64,000 bases of DNA, taken from positions 316,481 through 380,480 of the forward strand of contig OY282383.1 of assembly GCA_958295855.1 (NCBI GenBank), in the 5' to 3' direction. This document shows positions 8,821-16,913 of this stretch, piece after piece. The notes under the pieces are model-generated. The model was given only the letters and a program-made list of their open reading frames with translations. It did no database searches and was not told where the DNA came from. Positions within the stretch are counted from its first letter, which is position 1. Each line of letters begins with the position of its first letter. A program made the translations under genes and the position numbers. The DNA is from an uncultured Poribacteria bacterium (GTDB lineage Bacteria > Poribacteria > WGA-4E > WGA-3G).

Positions 8821-10083
8821 TTAGGTAAACCTCGCAAGTCCTGCGCCAACCCGCTCCGCTGGTGCTTGGAGGGGGAGTGCCGTGTCGAGAAGGTGTTGCC
8901 GAAGTGCCGCGCTTTCAAGCGTCGTAACCGCTGAAGCATAAAGTGCCGCAATTCCCGCAACATAAGGTGTCGCCATGCTTGTACCGCTCAGCCGCTGCCA
9001 AATGCTTGTATTGTTCCAGTCACGTTCTAAACTCGAGTAGACATTAACGCCATAGCCCACGATGTTAGGTTGCGTTTCTCCATCTATAGGGGAACTACCG
9101 CCGCCGCTGAATTTTGCGGGTACATGGTTGACATCGACGGCACCAACCGAGAGGGTTTCCGGAAAGTATCCCGGCGCACACATCGTTCCTGCCCCATCAT
9201 TTCCTATAGCGACTATGGGAAGGACATCAAAATCTTCAAATAAAATTGAAAGAAGCATCTGGATACCATCCATCACATCACGACGCTCCGGGGCGTCAAG
9301 CGATTCAGGTCTAAACCCTAACGACATGCTGACAATAGCAGGTTTCCGGAGATTCTCCTCTCGCTGAAATTGAGAAAGCATCCATTCTAACCCCTTGGTA
9401 ATGCGCACCAAGCTTGTTTGGAGAGTCACGCTTTCGATGACAGAGGCAACTATCAAGTCGACCCTTGGGGCAACACCGACATTTTGCCCGGCGAGGATGC
9501 CACAAACGTGCGTGCCATGTCCGTACACGTCAAAACCGCGGACATCCCGTGAATTGTCACGCGCCAACTGCTGGGGGATGTAACGAAAAGCAATGGGCTT
9601 ATGACTCAGTTCACCATGGTCGGCATCACACCCGGTATCAAGCACACCGACTAACACCCCCTCCCCCGTTACCCCGTTGCGGCGCGCTTCGCCAATCCCA
9701 CACTCCACTGGCCAAGGAGAATACCCACTGGGACGGTGTCCCTTCGCGCCGCTTATGGGCTGAGGCAGGTCTAGTTGAAAATCAGGAACCAACTGATAGG
9801 AGAAATCCGCAAATGTAGCGCGCGCGCGTTCAATCTGCTGTTCAGACAGCGTGTTGAGCACATAGGCATCTATACCATTGAGGTGCTGGAAAGTTGGTGC
9901 CTGCTCATCTATGGGGGCTTCTCGGGTGTCTTGTTGGAAACCCTGCAAGGTGAGTTCATCGGCGAGTTCAGCGGGCGGTGCCGGTGTCACAAGCAGCGAG
10001 CGCCGCTCTTCGACCGAGAGGGACACCAGGTGCTCCTCCGTTTTAACTCGGGATTTTTTGCGTATCGCAAGAAATGTTGACAT
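8821..10083 (-). CDS. Subtilisin-like serine peptidase (S8 family)
   Basis: A 420-residue subtilase. Catalytic Asp is in VGVLDTGCDADHG, His in YGHGTHVCGILAG and Ser in LSGTSMATPYVAG; the oxyanion Asn lies in AIGNDGAG. Residues 1-120 precede the catalytic domain and may be a built-in prodomain (FQHLNGIDAYVLNTLSEQQIERA is its most regular part). No signal peptide is apparent, so an intracellular or non-classically exported enzyme is likely. GGAGCAGGA stands before the ATG. It forms a two-gene unit with the coupled 120-residue protein downstream. Confidence 0.9.
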   Translation of the reverse strand: MSTFLAIRKKSRVKTEEHLVSLSVEERRSLLVTPAPPAELADELTLQGFQQDTREAPIDEQAPTFQHLNGIDAYVLNTLSEQQIERARATFADFSYQLVPDFQLDLPQPISGAKGHRPSGYSPWPVECGIGEARRNGVTGEGVLVGVLDTGCDADHGELSHKPIAFRYIPQQLARDNSRDVRGFDVYGHGTHVCGILAGQNVGVAPRVDLIVASVIESVTLQTSLVRITKGLEWMLSQFQREENLRKPAIVSMSLGFRPESLDAPERRDVMDGIQMLLSILFEDFDVLPIVAIGNDGAGTMCAPGYFPETLSVGAVDVNHVPAKFSGGGSSPIDGETQPNIVGYGVNVYSSLERDWNNTSIWQRLSGTSMATPYVAGIAALYASAVTTLESAALRQHLLDTALPLQAPAERVGAGLARFT

Positions 10084-10158
10084 TTGTCCTGCTCCTTTTT
10101 TCTATAGTGTGTGGTTTCCTACACCTATACAGCCTCTGCAACGAGGTAATTGAGAGCA

Positions 10159-10305
10159 TCAGCAGGAATTGCCATGTTTGCACTTCTCAAATTGAGGGTC
10201 GATGGCGACTTGATGATAGAAATCATCCAATAGTTTCCTAACGTCCCGATCGTCGGAAACATGCTCGGTTAGGGCAATTTGTTGAACTTTCGAGGAGATG
10301 TCCAC
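10159..10305 (-). CDS. Tiny ORF (48 aa) with GTG start, coupled to the preceding tiny ORF
   Basis: A GTG start directly follows the TAG of the upstream 61-residue ORF. The reading is VDISSKVQQIALTEHVSDD and so on, ending KHGNSC. I recognise no family. The abutting stop and start suggest coupled translation, as in small bicistronic modules, but the pair could be remnants of one frameshifted gene. Confidence 0.35.
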   Translation of the reverse strand: MDISSKVQQIALTEHVSDDRDVRKLLDDFYHQVAIDPQFEKCKHGNSC

Positions 10306-10491
10306 CTATCCATCGGTTATCATCAACGCACCAAGCGTCTTCTCCTTGGAATTACAATATGCCAGTAAAACATCGCCAATCTTTTCAGTTTCGCCTTCAT
10401 ACGGACTCAAAATCGCTGAAAAACTCGGATATTCCCGCGCCAATTTCCTATTGACTTCTGGAGGGGAATGGCTCACTCCGAACCAAGTCAA
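10306..10491 (-). CDS. Tiny ORF (61 aa), unknown
   Basis: The open frame begins with a possible TTG at 10491 and contains EVNRKLAREYPSFSAILSPY and then LGALMITDG. AT-rich sequence upstream (ACTATAATAAGC on the minus strand near 10520) could be a -10 region. No known family is recognised. Together with the next ORF it may be one damaged gene of about 110 residues. Confidence 0.35.
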   Translation of the reverse strand: MTWFGVSHSPPEVNRKLAREYPSFSAILSPYEGETEKIGDVLLAYCNSKEKTLGALMITDG

Positions 10492-10554
10492 TGTGTGAGC
10501 ATCGGTTTTTACCTCTGCTTATTATAGTTAATACATATTTTAGCATAACATTGG

Positions 10555-10625
10555 TTTTTATGCCAAAAAATGTTGCTAAGCAATTTTTTGGCGCAGCTTG
10601 CAAGCCAAAACTTGCTATTCAAATT
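10555..10625. repeat. Partial element C
   Basis: GCAGCTTGCAAGCCAAAACT followed by TGCTATTCAAATTTAAATG matches the palindrome and end of element C. The AACTTTTTTATTTC arm is missing. Confidence 0.65.
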
Positions 10626-10680
10626 TAAATGCAGGTGGTTCATAATACTGCCCGGTTGAGTCGCAGCCCTATTGATATGG

Positions 10681-11649
10681 CTAGTCGACATCTATCCGAT
10701 TCCGATAAATGGCTCCAACCAACTCCATCGTTTTGATTGCGTCAGCAAAACAGGTTAACGGGCGCCGGTCCTGCTGAATGCAATCCACAAAATGTCGACT
10801 TTCTCCGTAGAATCCGTAGGCTTTGTGGGCTGCATCCGAACCCGCCGCTTCCGCCGGTGTAATTTCGGTAGTGCCTCCGTTCGTGTAAAGTGTTGCACAC
10901 CCACCGGCATCAGGATTGATATAGGCGGAAATCCCACGCGCGTGCATCTCAAAAGTATGAATGCGTCCACCAACCGCCCAATTCGTACAAAGATATCCGG
11001 AGGCACCACTCGTAAACTTGACAATCGCATTGAAACTGTTTTCCCGCTCCGAATAGAATCGATTGATGTCGCTCGCGACAGCTTTCACTTCTCCGCCGCC
11101 GAGCCACCGAAGCGCGTCCACAGCGTGAATCGCATCGCATGTCAAAACGTCTATGATTCCATCATAGTAGAGCGCGCCGGGCGTGTTTTTGTGAAAGGTC
11201 GACATGCACTGGATAATCGGCCCCTTCTCTTCAACTATCGCCTTAACCTTCTGCATCAGCGGGATAAAGCGACGGTTGAAACCTACCATTGTCTTGCATC
11301 CGTGCTTCTCAGCGGCCAACGCCATCTCTCTTGTTTGATGGAGCGTTACGCCGGGCGGTTTCTCAATAAAAACATGGTGCTGCTGTGAGAGACTGTGGAT
11401 AACAAGCGGGAATAGGTGCTGCGGTGGCATCAAGATATAGACAGCATCGGGGCTTGTTTTCTCTAACATCTTCTGATAGTCAGTAAACCTCTGCTCGATC
11501 TCAAACCGTTCAGCGGTAGCGTGAAGTTTTGACTCTACCACATCGCACAACCCGACGAGATTCACATCTTCAAATGCCGAGAGGGATGGATAATGGACAC
11601 TATTTGCCATGCCGCCAGCCCCGATTAAAGCGATATTAATTTTTTTCAT
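10681..11649 (-). CDS. Gfo/Idh/MocA family NAD(P)-dependent dehydrogenase
   Basis: A 322-residue oxidoreductase with an N-terminal Rossmann fold (IALIGAGGMANSVHYPSL), the family's EKP motif (VFIEKPPGVTLHQT, Lys of the catalytic set) and a C-terminal alpha/beta domain (FHKNTPGALYYDGIIDVLTC, then DAIHAVDALRWLGGG). Such enzymes oxidise sugars, inositols or related polyols with NAD(P). The exact substrate cannot be read. GGGGAAGAG precedes the ATG. It stands alone on its strand. Confidence 0.9.
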   Translation of the reverse strand: MKKINIALIGAGGMANSVHYPSLSAFEDVNLVGLCDVVESKLHATAERFEIEQRFTDYQKMLEKTSPDAVYILMPPQHLFPLVIHSLSQQHHVFIEKPPGVTLHQTREMALAAEKHGCKTMVGFNRRFIPLMQKVKAIVEEKGPIIQCMSTFHKNTPGALYYDGIIDVLTCDAIHAVDALRWLGGGEVKAVASDINRFYSERENSFNAIVKFTSGASGYLCTNWAVGGRIHTFEMHARGISAYINPDAGGCATLYTNGGTTEITPAEAAGSDAAHKAYGFYGESRHFVDCIQQDRRPLTCFADAIKTMELVGAIYRNRIDVD

Positions 11650-12221
11650 CTGCTCTTCCCCTTCCAGATGATTCTTTCTGGTATATTACAAGATGATGTG
11701 TTACAATGCAACTAACTTCTGGATGCTGCTAGGGACATTTCGTTTTTATTTTAGAGCACGCACTCTTTTAAGTATACATTTCGGCCCTACGGGACTAAAC
11801 AATGGAAAACTAAATGCCTCTAAGTCGTTACAACTTGTCGCGAGCCAAGTTGTGAGTGACCAGCCAACAACTTTTTGGCGAAGCTTGCAGGTTTCCAAAA
11901 CTTGCTAGTCAAACTTATTTCTTACATTGGCTCTAGGGTTAATGGCGATTCAAGGCGTTAATTGTATAATACTAAACTAATTTGATTCGTCTTGTAGGGC
12001 GAGTTAGTATAACATCTTATGTAAACCTTGCGTCAGCGGTGGCATATCGCCCCGCTTTGCGGGGTAAATGCCTTTGCCTCCGACGAGAGCTATAGTGCAT
12101 TGTCAGACCTGGCTTGCATTCTCAATTCTGCGGCGTACTCGCCCAAGTTGCGCGTGAAAAGCAAGCAACTTTTTTATTTCTTACATTTGCGACGTGCATT
12201 TCCGCAAGGAAAGGCGAAAAA
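11650..12221. repeat. Intergenic repeat cluster: C copy and an A copy holding B, C and D
   Basis: A C copy (about 11838-11928) is followed by an interrupted A (about 12030-12221). In it a B-like hairpin (CCCCGCTTTGCGGGG, ~12051) sits in the A head, and a D element split by a C copy sits just before the tail: GCGGCGTA... at 12131, the C arm AACTTTTTTATTTCTTACAT ending near 12187, and GCGACGTGCAT at 12190-12200. The A tail TCCGCAAGGAAAGGCGAAAA then leads straight into the hydantoinase start. No gene is seen. Confidence 0.75.
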
Positions 12222-13802
12222 ATGAACTTTGATCCTATCAAATTAGAACTTTATAAAAACATGCTCACCTCTGTGTCGGAGGAGATGGGTGTAACGCTAC
12301 AACGCACAGCTTTTTCACCCAACATCAAAGAACGGCTTGATTTTTCCTGTGCTGTGTTTGATGGCACAGGACAGATGGTCGCGCAAGCCGCGCATATCCC
12401 CGCCCATCTCGGCTCCATGCCTCTCTCTGTCTTAGCCGCAATTGAACATACCGAGATGGTCCCGGGCGACATGATCGCGCTCAATGATCCGTATCGTGGC
12501 GGAACGCACCTGCCGGATATTACCCTAGTCGCTCCTGTTTTTTCAGAGGCATCGGCGAATGCACCTACCTTTTTTGTCGCGAACCGTGCGCACCACGCCG
12601 ATGTCGGCGGGATGACACCCGGTTCCATGCCCCTCGCAACCAGTGTCATTCAGGAAGGCATCCGCATCCCACCTGTCAAACTTATTCGAGGCGGCGAGCT
12701 AGACACCGACCTGTGGGAGCTGATTCTCGCTAACGTGCGCACCCCAACCGAACGCCGCGGCGATATGGAAGCGCAACTCGCCGCAAATCGCATCGGTGAA
12801 CGCCGATTGAGGGAAATGGCAGCCAAATATGGCACCCAAGAAATTGAGGCATATATGCAGGAACTGTGTGCCTACTCCAGCCGAATGGTACGTGCCTTCC
12901 TGCAAGAAATTCCCGACGGCCGTTATGTATACACCGATTTCCTCGATAACGACGGCATTACCGATGAACCCGTTGAAATCCGAGTTGTTATTGACATCAA
13001 AGCCGATACAGCAGTCGTCGATTTCACTGGCACAGCCGGACAAGTACGGGGCTCTGTCAATGCTATTTACGCCATCACGCTCTCCGCAGTTTTTTATACC
13101 TTCCGATGCGTCGCCGGTGTGGATGTCCCTTCCAATGCGGGGTGCCTAGAACCGATCCGAGTCATCGCACCAGAAGGCACCGTTGTCAACGCAAAATTCC
13201 CGGCAGCGGTCGCCGGGGGAAACGTTGAGACCTCACAGCGAATCGTTGATGTGCTCCTCGGCGCATTGGCAACCGCATGTCCAGAGCGAATTCCCGCTGC
13301 CAGTTGCGGCTCCATGAATAACTTGACGATAGGGGGATATGATGCAGCGCGTGGAAGGGATTTTACCTACTACGAAACCATTGCAGGCGGGATGGGCGCA
13401 CGCCCGAACCGAGACGGGATTGATGCTATCCACACCCACATGACTAATACCATGAACACCCCCATAGAAGCCATCGAGACTAGCTATCCGATGCAGGTAG
13501 AGCAGTATGCGATTCGACGCGGGACAGGGGGGGACGGCGAATGTCGAGGTGGTGCGGGTGTTGTCCGTTCTTTACGCCTCCTCACAGACGCTGAAGTTAC
13601 CATCCTTTCGGAACGCAGAGAACTGTCTCCTTATGGCTTGCAAGGCGGTGAAGCGGGGCAGCCTGGGCGTAACGTGCTCGTCCGTGATGGAGTGGAGCAG
13701 CCCCTCGCTGGCAAAGCAACCTTTTCTGCGAGCGAGGGCGATGTCATTCAGATCGAAACACCGGGGGGCGGTGGATATGGGAAAGCAGAAAAGGATTTGT
13801 AG
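12222..13802 (+). CDS. Hydantoinase B / oxoprolinase family protein
   Basis: About 526 residues of the HyuB type: LELYKNMLTSVSEEMGVTLQ at the start, then RTAFSPNIKERLDFSCAVFD, LNDPYRGGTHLPDITLVAPVF, NRAHHADVGGMTPGSMP, and a Gly-rich end (ETPGGGGYGKA). HyuB subunits work with HyuA in ATP-dependent hydrolysis of cyclic amides such as hydantoins or 5-oxoproline; no HyuA gene is next to it. I chose the ATG at 12222. The open frame extends upstream to 12114, but that part is only repeat sequence, and the Shine-Dalgarno AAGGA is supplied by the A tail 10-15 nt upstream. Confidence 0.93.
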   Translation: MNFDPIKLELYKNMLTSVSEEMGVTLQRTAFSPNIKERLDFSCAVFDGTGQMVAQAAHIPAHLGSMPLSVLAAIEHTEMVPGDMIALNDPYRGGTHLPDITLVAPVFSEASANAPTFFVANRAHHADVGGMTPGSMPLATSVIQEGIRIPPVKLIRGGELDTDLWELILANVRTPTERRGDMEAQLAANRIGERRLREMAAKYGTQEIEAYMQELCAYSSRMVRAFLQEIPDGRYVYTDFLDNDGITDEPVEIRVVIDIKADTAVVDFTGTAGQVRGSVNAIYAITLSAVFYTFRCVAGVDVPSNAGCLEPIRVIAPEGTVVNAKFPAAVAGGNVETSQRIVDVLLGALATACPERIPAASCGSMNNLTIGGYDAARGRDFTYYETIAGGMGARPNRDGIDAIHTHMTNTMNTPIEAIETSYPMQVEQYAIRRGTGGDGECRGGAGVVRSLRLLTDAEVTILSERRELSPYGLQGGEAGQPGRNVLVRDGVEQPLAGKATFSASEGDVIQIETPGGGGYGKAEKDL

Positions 13803-13945
13803 GGGCAAGTCTCGTGCCTGCCCAACCAATCGCAACAAAAATGTATTTCTTACGTCCAGCAAAGCCCTGCGTTTGTATGAACACCTCGGTTTTACAATCA
13901 CGAAAGTAGCAGGCACGCTCCGCCGGGTTTCCGTACGCCACAAAG
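13803..13945 (+). pseudogene. Remnant of a GNAT acetyltransferase between repeats E and J
   Basis: Between an E motif (13800-13825) and a J motif (~13908-13945), the plus strand at about 13854-13902 reads SSKALRLYEHLGFTIT, which matches the acetyl-CoA-binding end of GNAT acetyltransferases (usual form NxxALRLYExLGF). No start or upstream domain remains. I take it as a repeat-bounded gene fragment. Confidence 0.5.
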
Positions 13946-14049
13946 TCCTTGCCCTACGGTATAGCTGTTCCTTTGAACCTACACAAATCGTGACAAGAGC
14001 AGAGATAACGTCTATTGCGTTACCATCTCGACCGTGTGGTTTGCAGCGA

Positions 14050-15225
14050 TTATCTCGCTGGAGGAACCCTCAAAGCACGTGACAATTCCGAATCGGTATT
14101 TAGCCCCTGCAAAGCAGGGGATAATACCTTTATGAAAATACCGCGTGCGCCGTTCAAATCTCTGTCACACCGATTACCGTCTGCATCAGTAATCACCTTC
14201 GCACCGCCGAGGTTCTCGACAATGTTACCTGTCCATGAGACTGTCTTCGACGTATATGCCTCGTTCGCATCTATCACTACCACACCATATTCCAATGCCT
14301 TCTGTTTCAAAAACATTTTGAATTTATTGTGTGATAACGTCAGCATATGACGGACAGACTTCTTTCGGAGCTTCCGCGCGCCACGGCGTGTCATCTGCTG
14401 CGTTTCAAAAGTGGGTAGCAGGATGATGTCAAAGTTCGTGACGAGGAAGTGTGCGACTTTCTTGTGTAGTTCCATCACAAGATTTCGGATTTTTACTTGA
14501 ATCTTCTGTGCACATTGTCGTAGGGTACGCCGTAGCGGACGTTTCACCTGCGTTGCGCGGGAATAGAGGTTATCTGCATGTTGGCAGAGCCTCTGGATAC
14601 GATTAATAGCATGATGTCCGAGCCAGCCGAACGCCGTTTCAGAAAACATTGTCATGAACGTCCGAACGCCAGGGTCGAGTGCTACGATATGTCCGCTTGA
14701 GTCTCGCGGTTTTGTTTTCTCGAGGTAGCTGACGTTCATATAAAACCGGTTTCCATGTTCCATGACAATGCGACTATCCTTTACCTCAGATTCATGGTTA
14801 CGTTCCGCCTTCTTGCCAGGACCTTGCGGCTTCGCGGGGAGCGGTTCTGTCATCTTCATTTCACCAAGAAACCTGACATAAAAACCATGCGATTTGATGA
14901 ATTGTGCACACAGATAAAAGGACTTCGTGGTGTTCTTCTTCCTGCGGAACTTTACGCGTTGCGGTTCACCTGTTTCCTTCCACTTTCGCCGTGCTGCAGT
15001 CACCGCTTTCTGTGCATCCATCACTGCACCGACACGGATATGTCGAGGACAATTCGATGTCCACTCAGGTAATGTTTTTAGCAAGTCGGGCGCATACACC
15101 TTGCGTCCTTTGTGAAACTGCTTCACCGCCTCGTTGTAGACGTAACGTGAGATACCTTCCCACCTACGGAGTATCGCTTTCTGTGGCGTTGTGGGTAAGA
15201 TTTGTATCTTCTTTGATTTCGTCAC
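14050..15225 (-). CDS. tnpB: TnpB-family RNA-guided nuclease / transposon accessory protein, zinc ribbon lost
   Basis: About 391 residues from a GTG at 15225 (VTKSKKIQILPTTPQKAILR); the longer open frame up to 15642 only overlaps tnpA. RuvC acidic residues are present: Asp in IVALDPGVRTF, Glu in LLPTFETQQM and Asp in CDRDLNGARG. The CxxC...CxxC zinc ribbon usual between the last two motifs is replaced: TSKTVSWTGNIVENLGG and then DADGNRC lack the Cys pairs. TnpB proteins cut DNA guided by an omega RNA from the element's right end. The C-terminus (SPALQGL) is a translated B hairpin, so both the protein end and the omega RNA region carry an insertion. Confidence 0.88.
   Translation of the reverse strand: MTKSKKIQILPTTPQKAILRRWEGISRYVYNEAVKQFHKGRKVYAPDLLKTLPEWTSNCPRHIRVGAVMDAQKAVTAARRKWKETGEPQRVKFRRKKNTTKSFYLCAQFIKSHGFYVRFLGEMKMTEPLPAKPQGPGKKAERNHESEVKDSRIVMEHGNRFYMNVSYLEKTKPRDSSGHIVALDPGVRTFMTMFSETAFGWLGHHAINRIQRLCQHADNLYSRATQVKRPLRRTLRQCAQKIQVKIRNLVMELHKKVAHFLVTNFDIILLPTFETQQMTRRGARKLRKKSVRHMLTLSHNKFKMFLKQKALEYGVVVIDANEAYTSKTVSWTGNIVENLGGAKVITDADGNRCDRDLNGARGIFIKVLSPALQGLNTDSELSRALRVPPAR
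14096..14128. repeat. Element B inside the tnpB 3' end
   Basis: GGTATTTAGCCCCTGCAAAG with its complement arm and ATACC, read through in frame by tnpB. It may disturb the omega RNA scaffold. Confidence 0.75.
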
Positions 15226-15769
15226 AGTAGCGTCGGAGTCCGTACATCCGTGAGGAAAAGACGTGGAGAATCTCCAGCAAATCGGAAGTAAGTTCCTGTT
15301 CGGGACTGTGAGTAGTTTGGTTGAGAACCACGACTTCTCCACCGTTTTGCTCGATAAGATATCGAAAGACTTCGCTGCCGAAGCGGGCGAGTCTATCCCG
15401 ATGGGCGACCACAACTCGGAGTTTATCGCCGCACAGGACTCTGTCCAATATCCTTTGGAGTCCTTTTCGCTTGAAGTTGATGCCACTGCCGAAGTCTTGG
15501 ATAATCTCCGCTTCGGGGTACCTTTCTTGCAGGAATTGGACTTGCGCGGCGAGGGCGTCCGCCTGCGCTTTTCCGCTGACTCGACAGTAGCAAATGGTAG
15601 AAATGTCTGATTTACGTTGAGCATCAACAAACTTATGGACATCGTAACGCCGATGCCCGCCTCCAGTGCGCACGCAGTCTATTTCGCCGCGGGCTTCCAT
15701 CCTGCGAAGGTGCTCGATGGAAATATCCAACACCTGCGCAGCCTTTTGTGGTGACATTAGGTTATTCAT
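15164..15769 (-). CDS. tnpA: IS607-type serine recombinase (TnpA)
   Basis: 201 residues from the ATG at 15769. The N-terminus is a MerR-like helix-turn-helix (MSPQKAAQVLDISIEHLRRM), followed by the serine-resolvase catalytic core: nucleophile Ser in ICYCRVSGKAQ, then an Arg-rich AHRDRLARFG. This order (DNA binding before catalysis) is specific to IS607 transposases. It catalyses excision and integration through Ser-DNA links. Its 3' end overlaps tnpB by 62 nt in another frame. An in-frame ATG at 15787 is a less likely start. Confidence 0.92.
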   Translation of the reverse strand: MNNLMSPQKAAQVLDISIEHLRRMEARGEIDCVRTGGGHRRYDVHKFVDAQRKSDISTICYCRVSGKAQADALAAQVQFLQERYPEAEIIQDFGSGINFKRKGLQRILDRVLCGDKLRVVVAHRDRLARFGSEVFRYLIEQNGGEVVVLNQTTHSPEQELTSDLLEILHVFSSRMYGLRRYCDEIKEDTNLTHNATESDTP

Positions 15770-15860
15770 ACCTACATCATACCACATTTATTCGCTTTGT
15801 CAAGTAAAAACGATATTTATACCGATTTACTCGGATTTTCAGCGTCTAGCACTAGACTCT

Positions 15861-16817
15861 CTAAGCGGAAGATTTCCCATCTACGACCTTGACGGGTATC
15901 CCAAACGTACCCTCCAAACGCGCTTTTGTTATCGCAATTGCAGTGGCAGCACTGTCAATGCCGATCCAACGGCGGTTCAACTGTTGTGCGGCGTGGAGCG
16001 TTGTTCCGCTCCCACAAAACGCATCTAACACAATATCCCCCTCTCGACTAGAAGCAGTTATGATTCGTACCAAAAGTTTTAACGGTTTCTGGGTAGGATA
16101 CCCCAAGCGTTCCTTGTTATTTCTAAAGAGCGGCCGAATGTCATCCTCAGGAATTAATCCGGTATCTACCCACCAATCCCGCATCTGCACGTATCGATAT
16201 TTCTCAAGTTCATCCCGTTTCACGCCTAACCGTTTGCCGCTCTGGGTATGCGGCTCGGGGAGTGTCGGTACGTAACTCTTTTGCTTAGGTGGCTTCGCGT
16301 AAACATCTGTGTCTGGCTTGCCAGATTTCGTATAGAAATGGATAATATCATGTTTTCGAGCGAACGCGGTGTTCCGTTGGGGCGTGCCACCCGTTTTGTA
16401 GCCCCAGACGATTTCATTCTGATAGTTCTTCTCATCAAAAATCGCATCTAACAATACTTTCAGATAATGGCTGGCAGTTGGATCGCAGTGCAGATAGAAT
16501 CTCCCGGCCGGTTTTAGGACACGGTGGAGTTCCAGAAAACGGATTGTCATCATTGTCAGATACGCTGTCTTGTGACTATTTCCGAAGGTTTGGCGAAACG
16601 CCGTTAGCAAGATGGATACAGGTTTATGCAGTTTCTGCACTGCTGCATAGGCAGCTTCTGACTCAGCGTTCCAGCACCAGATATCTGTAAAGGCATTTTT
16701 GTAGTCAGTTTGTGAATTGAAGGGCGGATCCGCGTAGAGGAGGTCTACGCTCTCATCCGGAATATATTGTCTTAAAGTGTGGAGATTGTCTCCGTGATAT
16801 AGGAGGTGAGTTTGCAT
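15861..16817 (-). CDS. Site-specific DNA methyltransferase (DPPF type), orphan
   Basis: 318 residues. Catalytic motif IV is DPPF (LLYADPPFNSQTDY, residue ~31) and the SAM motif FCGSGTT (DAFCGSGTTLHAA) comes near the C-terminus. DPPY/F before FxGxG is the beta-class order of amino-methyltransferases, which methylate adenine N6 or cytosine N4. The region YPTQKPLKLLVRII is typical. No restriction endonuclease gene is next to it, so a regulatory or solitary role, or loss of the partner, is likely. It neighbours the IS607 element. Confidence 0.9.
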   Translation of the reverse strand: MQTHLLYHGDNLHTLRQYIPDESVDLLYADPPFNSQTDYKNAFTDIWCWNAESEAAYAAVQKLHKPVSILLTAFRQTFGNSHKTAYLTMMTIRFLELHRVLKPAGRFYLHCDPTASHYLKVLLDAIFDEKNYQNEIVWGYKTGGTPQRNTAFARKHDIIHFYTKSGKPDTDVYAKPPKQKSYVPTLPEPHTQSGKRLGVKRDELEKYRYVQMRDWWVDTGLIPEDDIRPLFRNNKERLGYPTQKPLKLLVRIITASSREGDIVLDAFCGSGTTLHAAQQLNRRWIGIDSAATAIAITKARLEGTFGIPVKVVDGKSSA

Positions 16818-16873
16818 CTGTTTTACGATAAATTCCGAGAATCGCGAGCGTTTACAACTATTCTTTGTTCTAC

Positions 16874-16897
16874 AGCCGCGATAAGGACATCGCGGCT
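16874..16897. terminator. Hairpin downstream of the RNase P RNA
   Basis: AGCCGCGAT, a 6-nt loop and ATCGCGGCT form a perfect 9-bp stem 17 bases beyond the 3' end of rnpB. No strong U tract follows on the minus strand, so it may be a repeat hairpin that only assists termination or processing. Confidence 0.4.
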
Positions 16898-16913
16898 ACA
16901 GGATTTATAGGAA

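Larger units (their letters stand above)
14050..15769 (-). mobile_element. IS607-type element: serine recombinase TnpA plus TnpB
   Basis: The gene order (MerR-HTH serine recombinase, then a 62-nt overlapping tnpB) is that of the IS607 family, which leaves no terminal inverted repeats or fixed target duplication. The outer ends therefore cannot be placed from sequence alone; I give the coding span. The omega RNA that guides TnpB is expected to overlap the tnpB 3' end and run towards 13960. A B hairpin lies exactly there (14096-14128). Confidence 0.85.

Noticed and set aside
15226..15642. Upstream extension of the tnpB frame to an ATG at 15642
   Set aside because: It lies entirely antisense-free but out of frame within tnpA and has low-complexity Ser/Lys composition; the conserved protein starts at the GTG at 15225.
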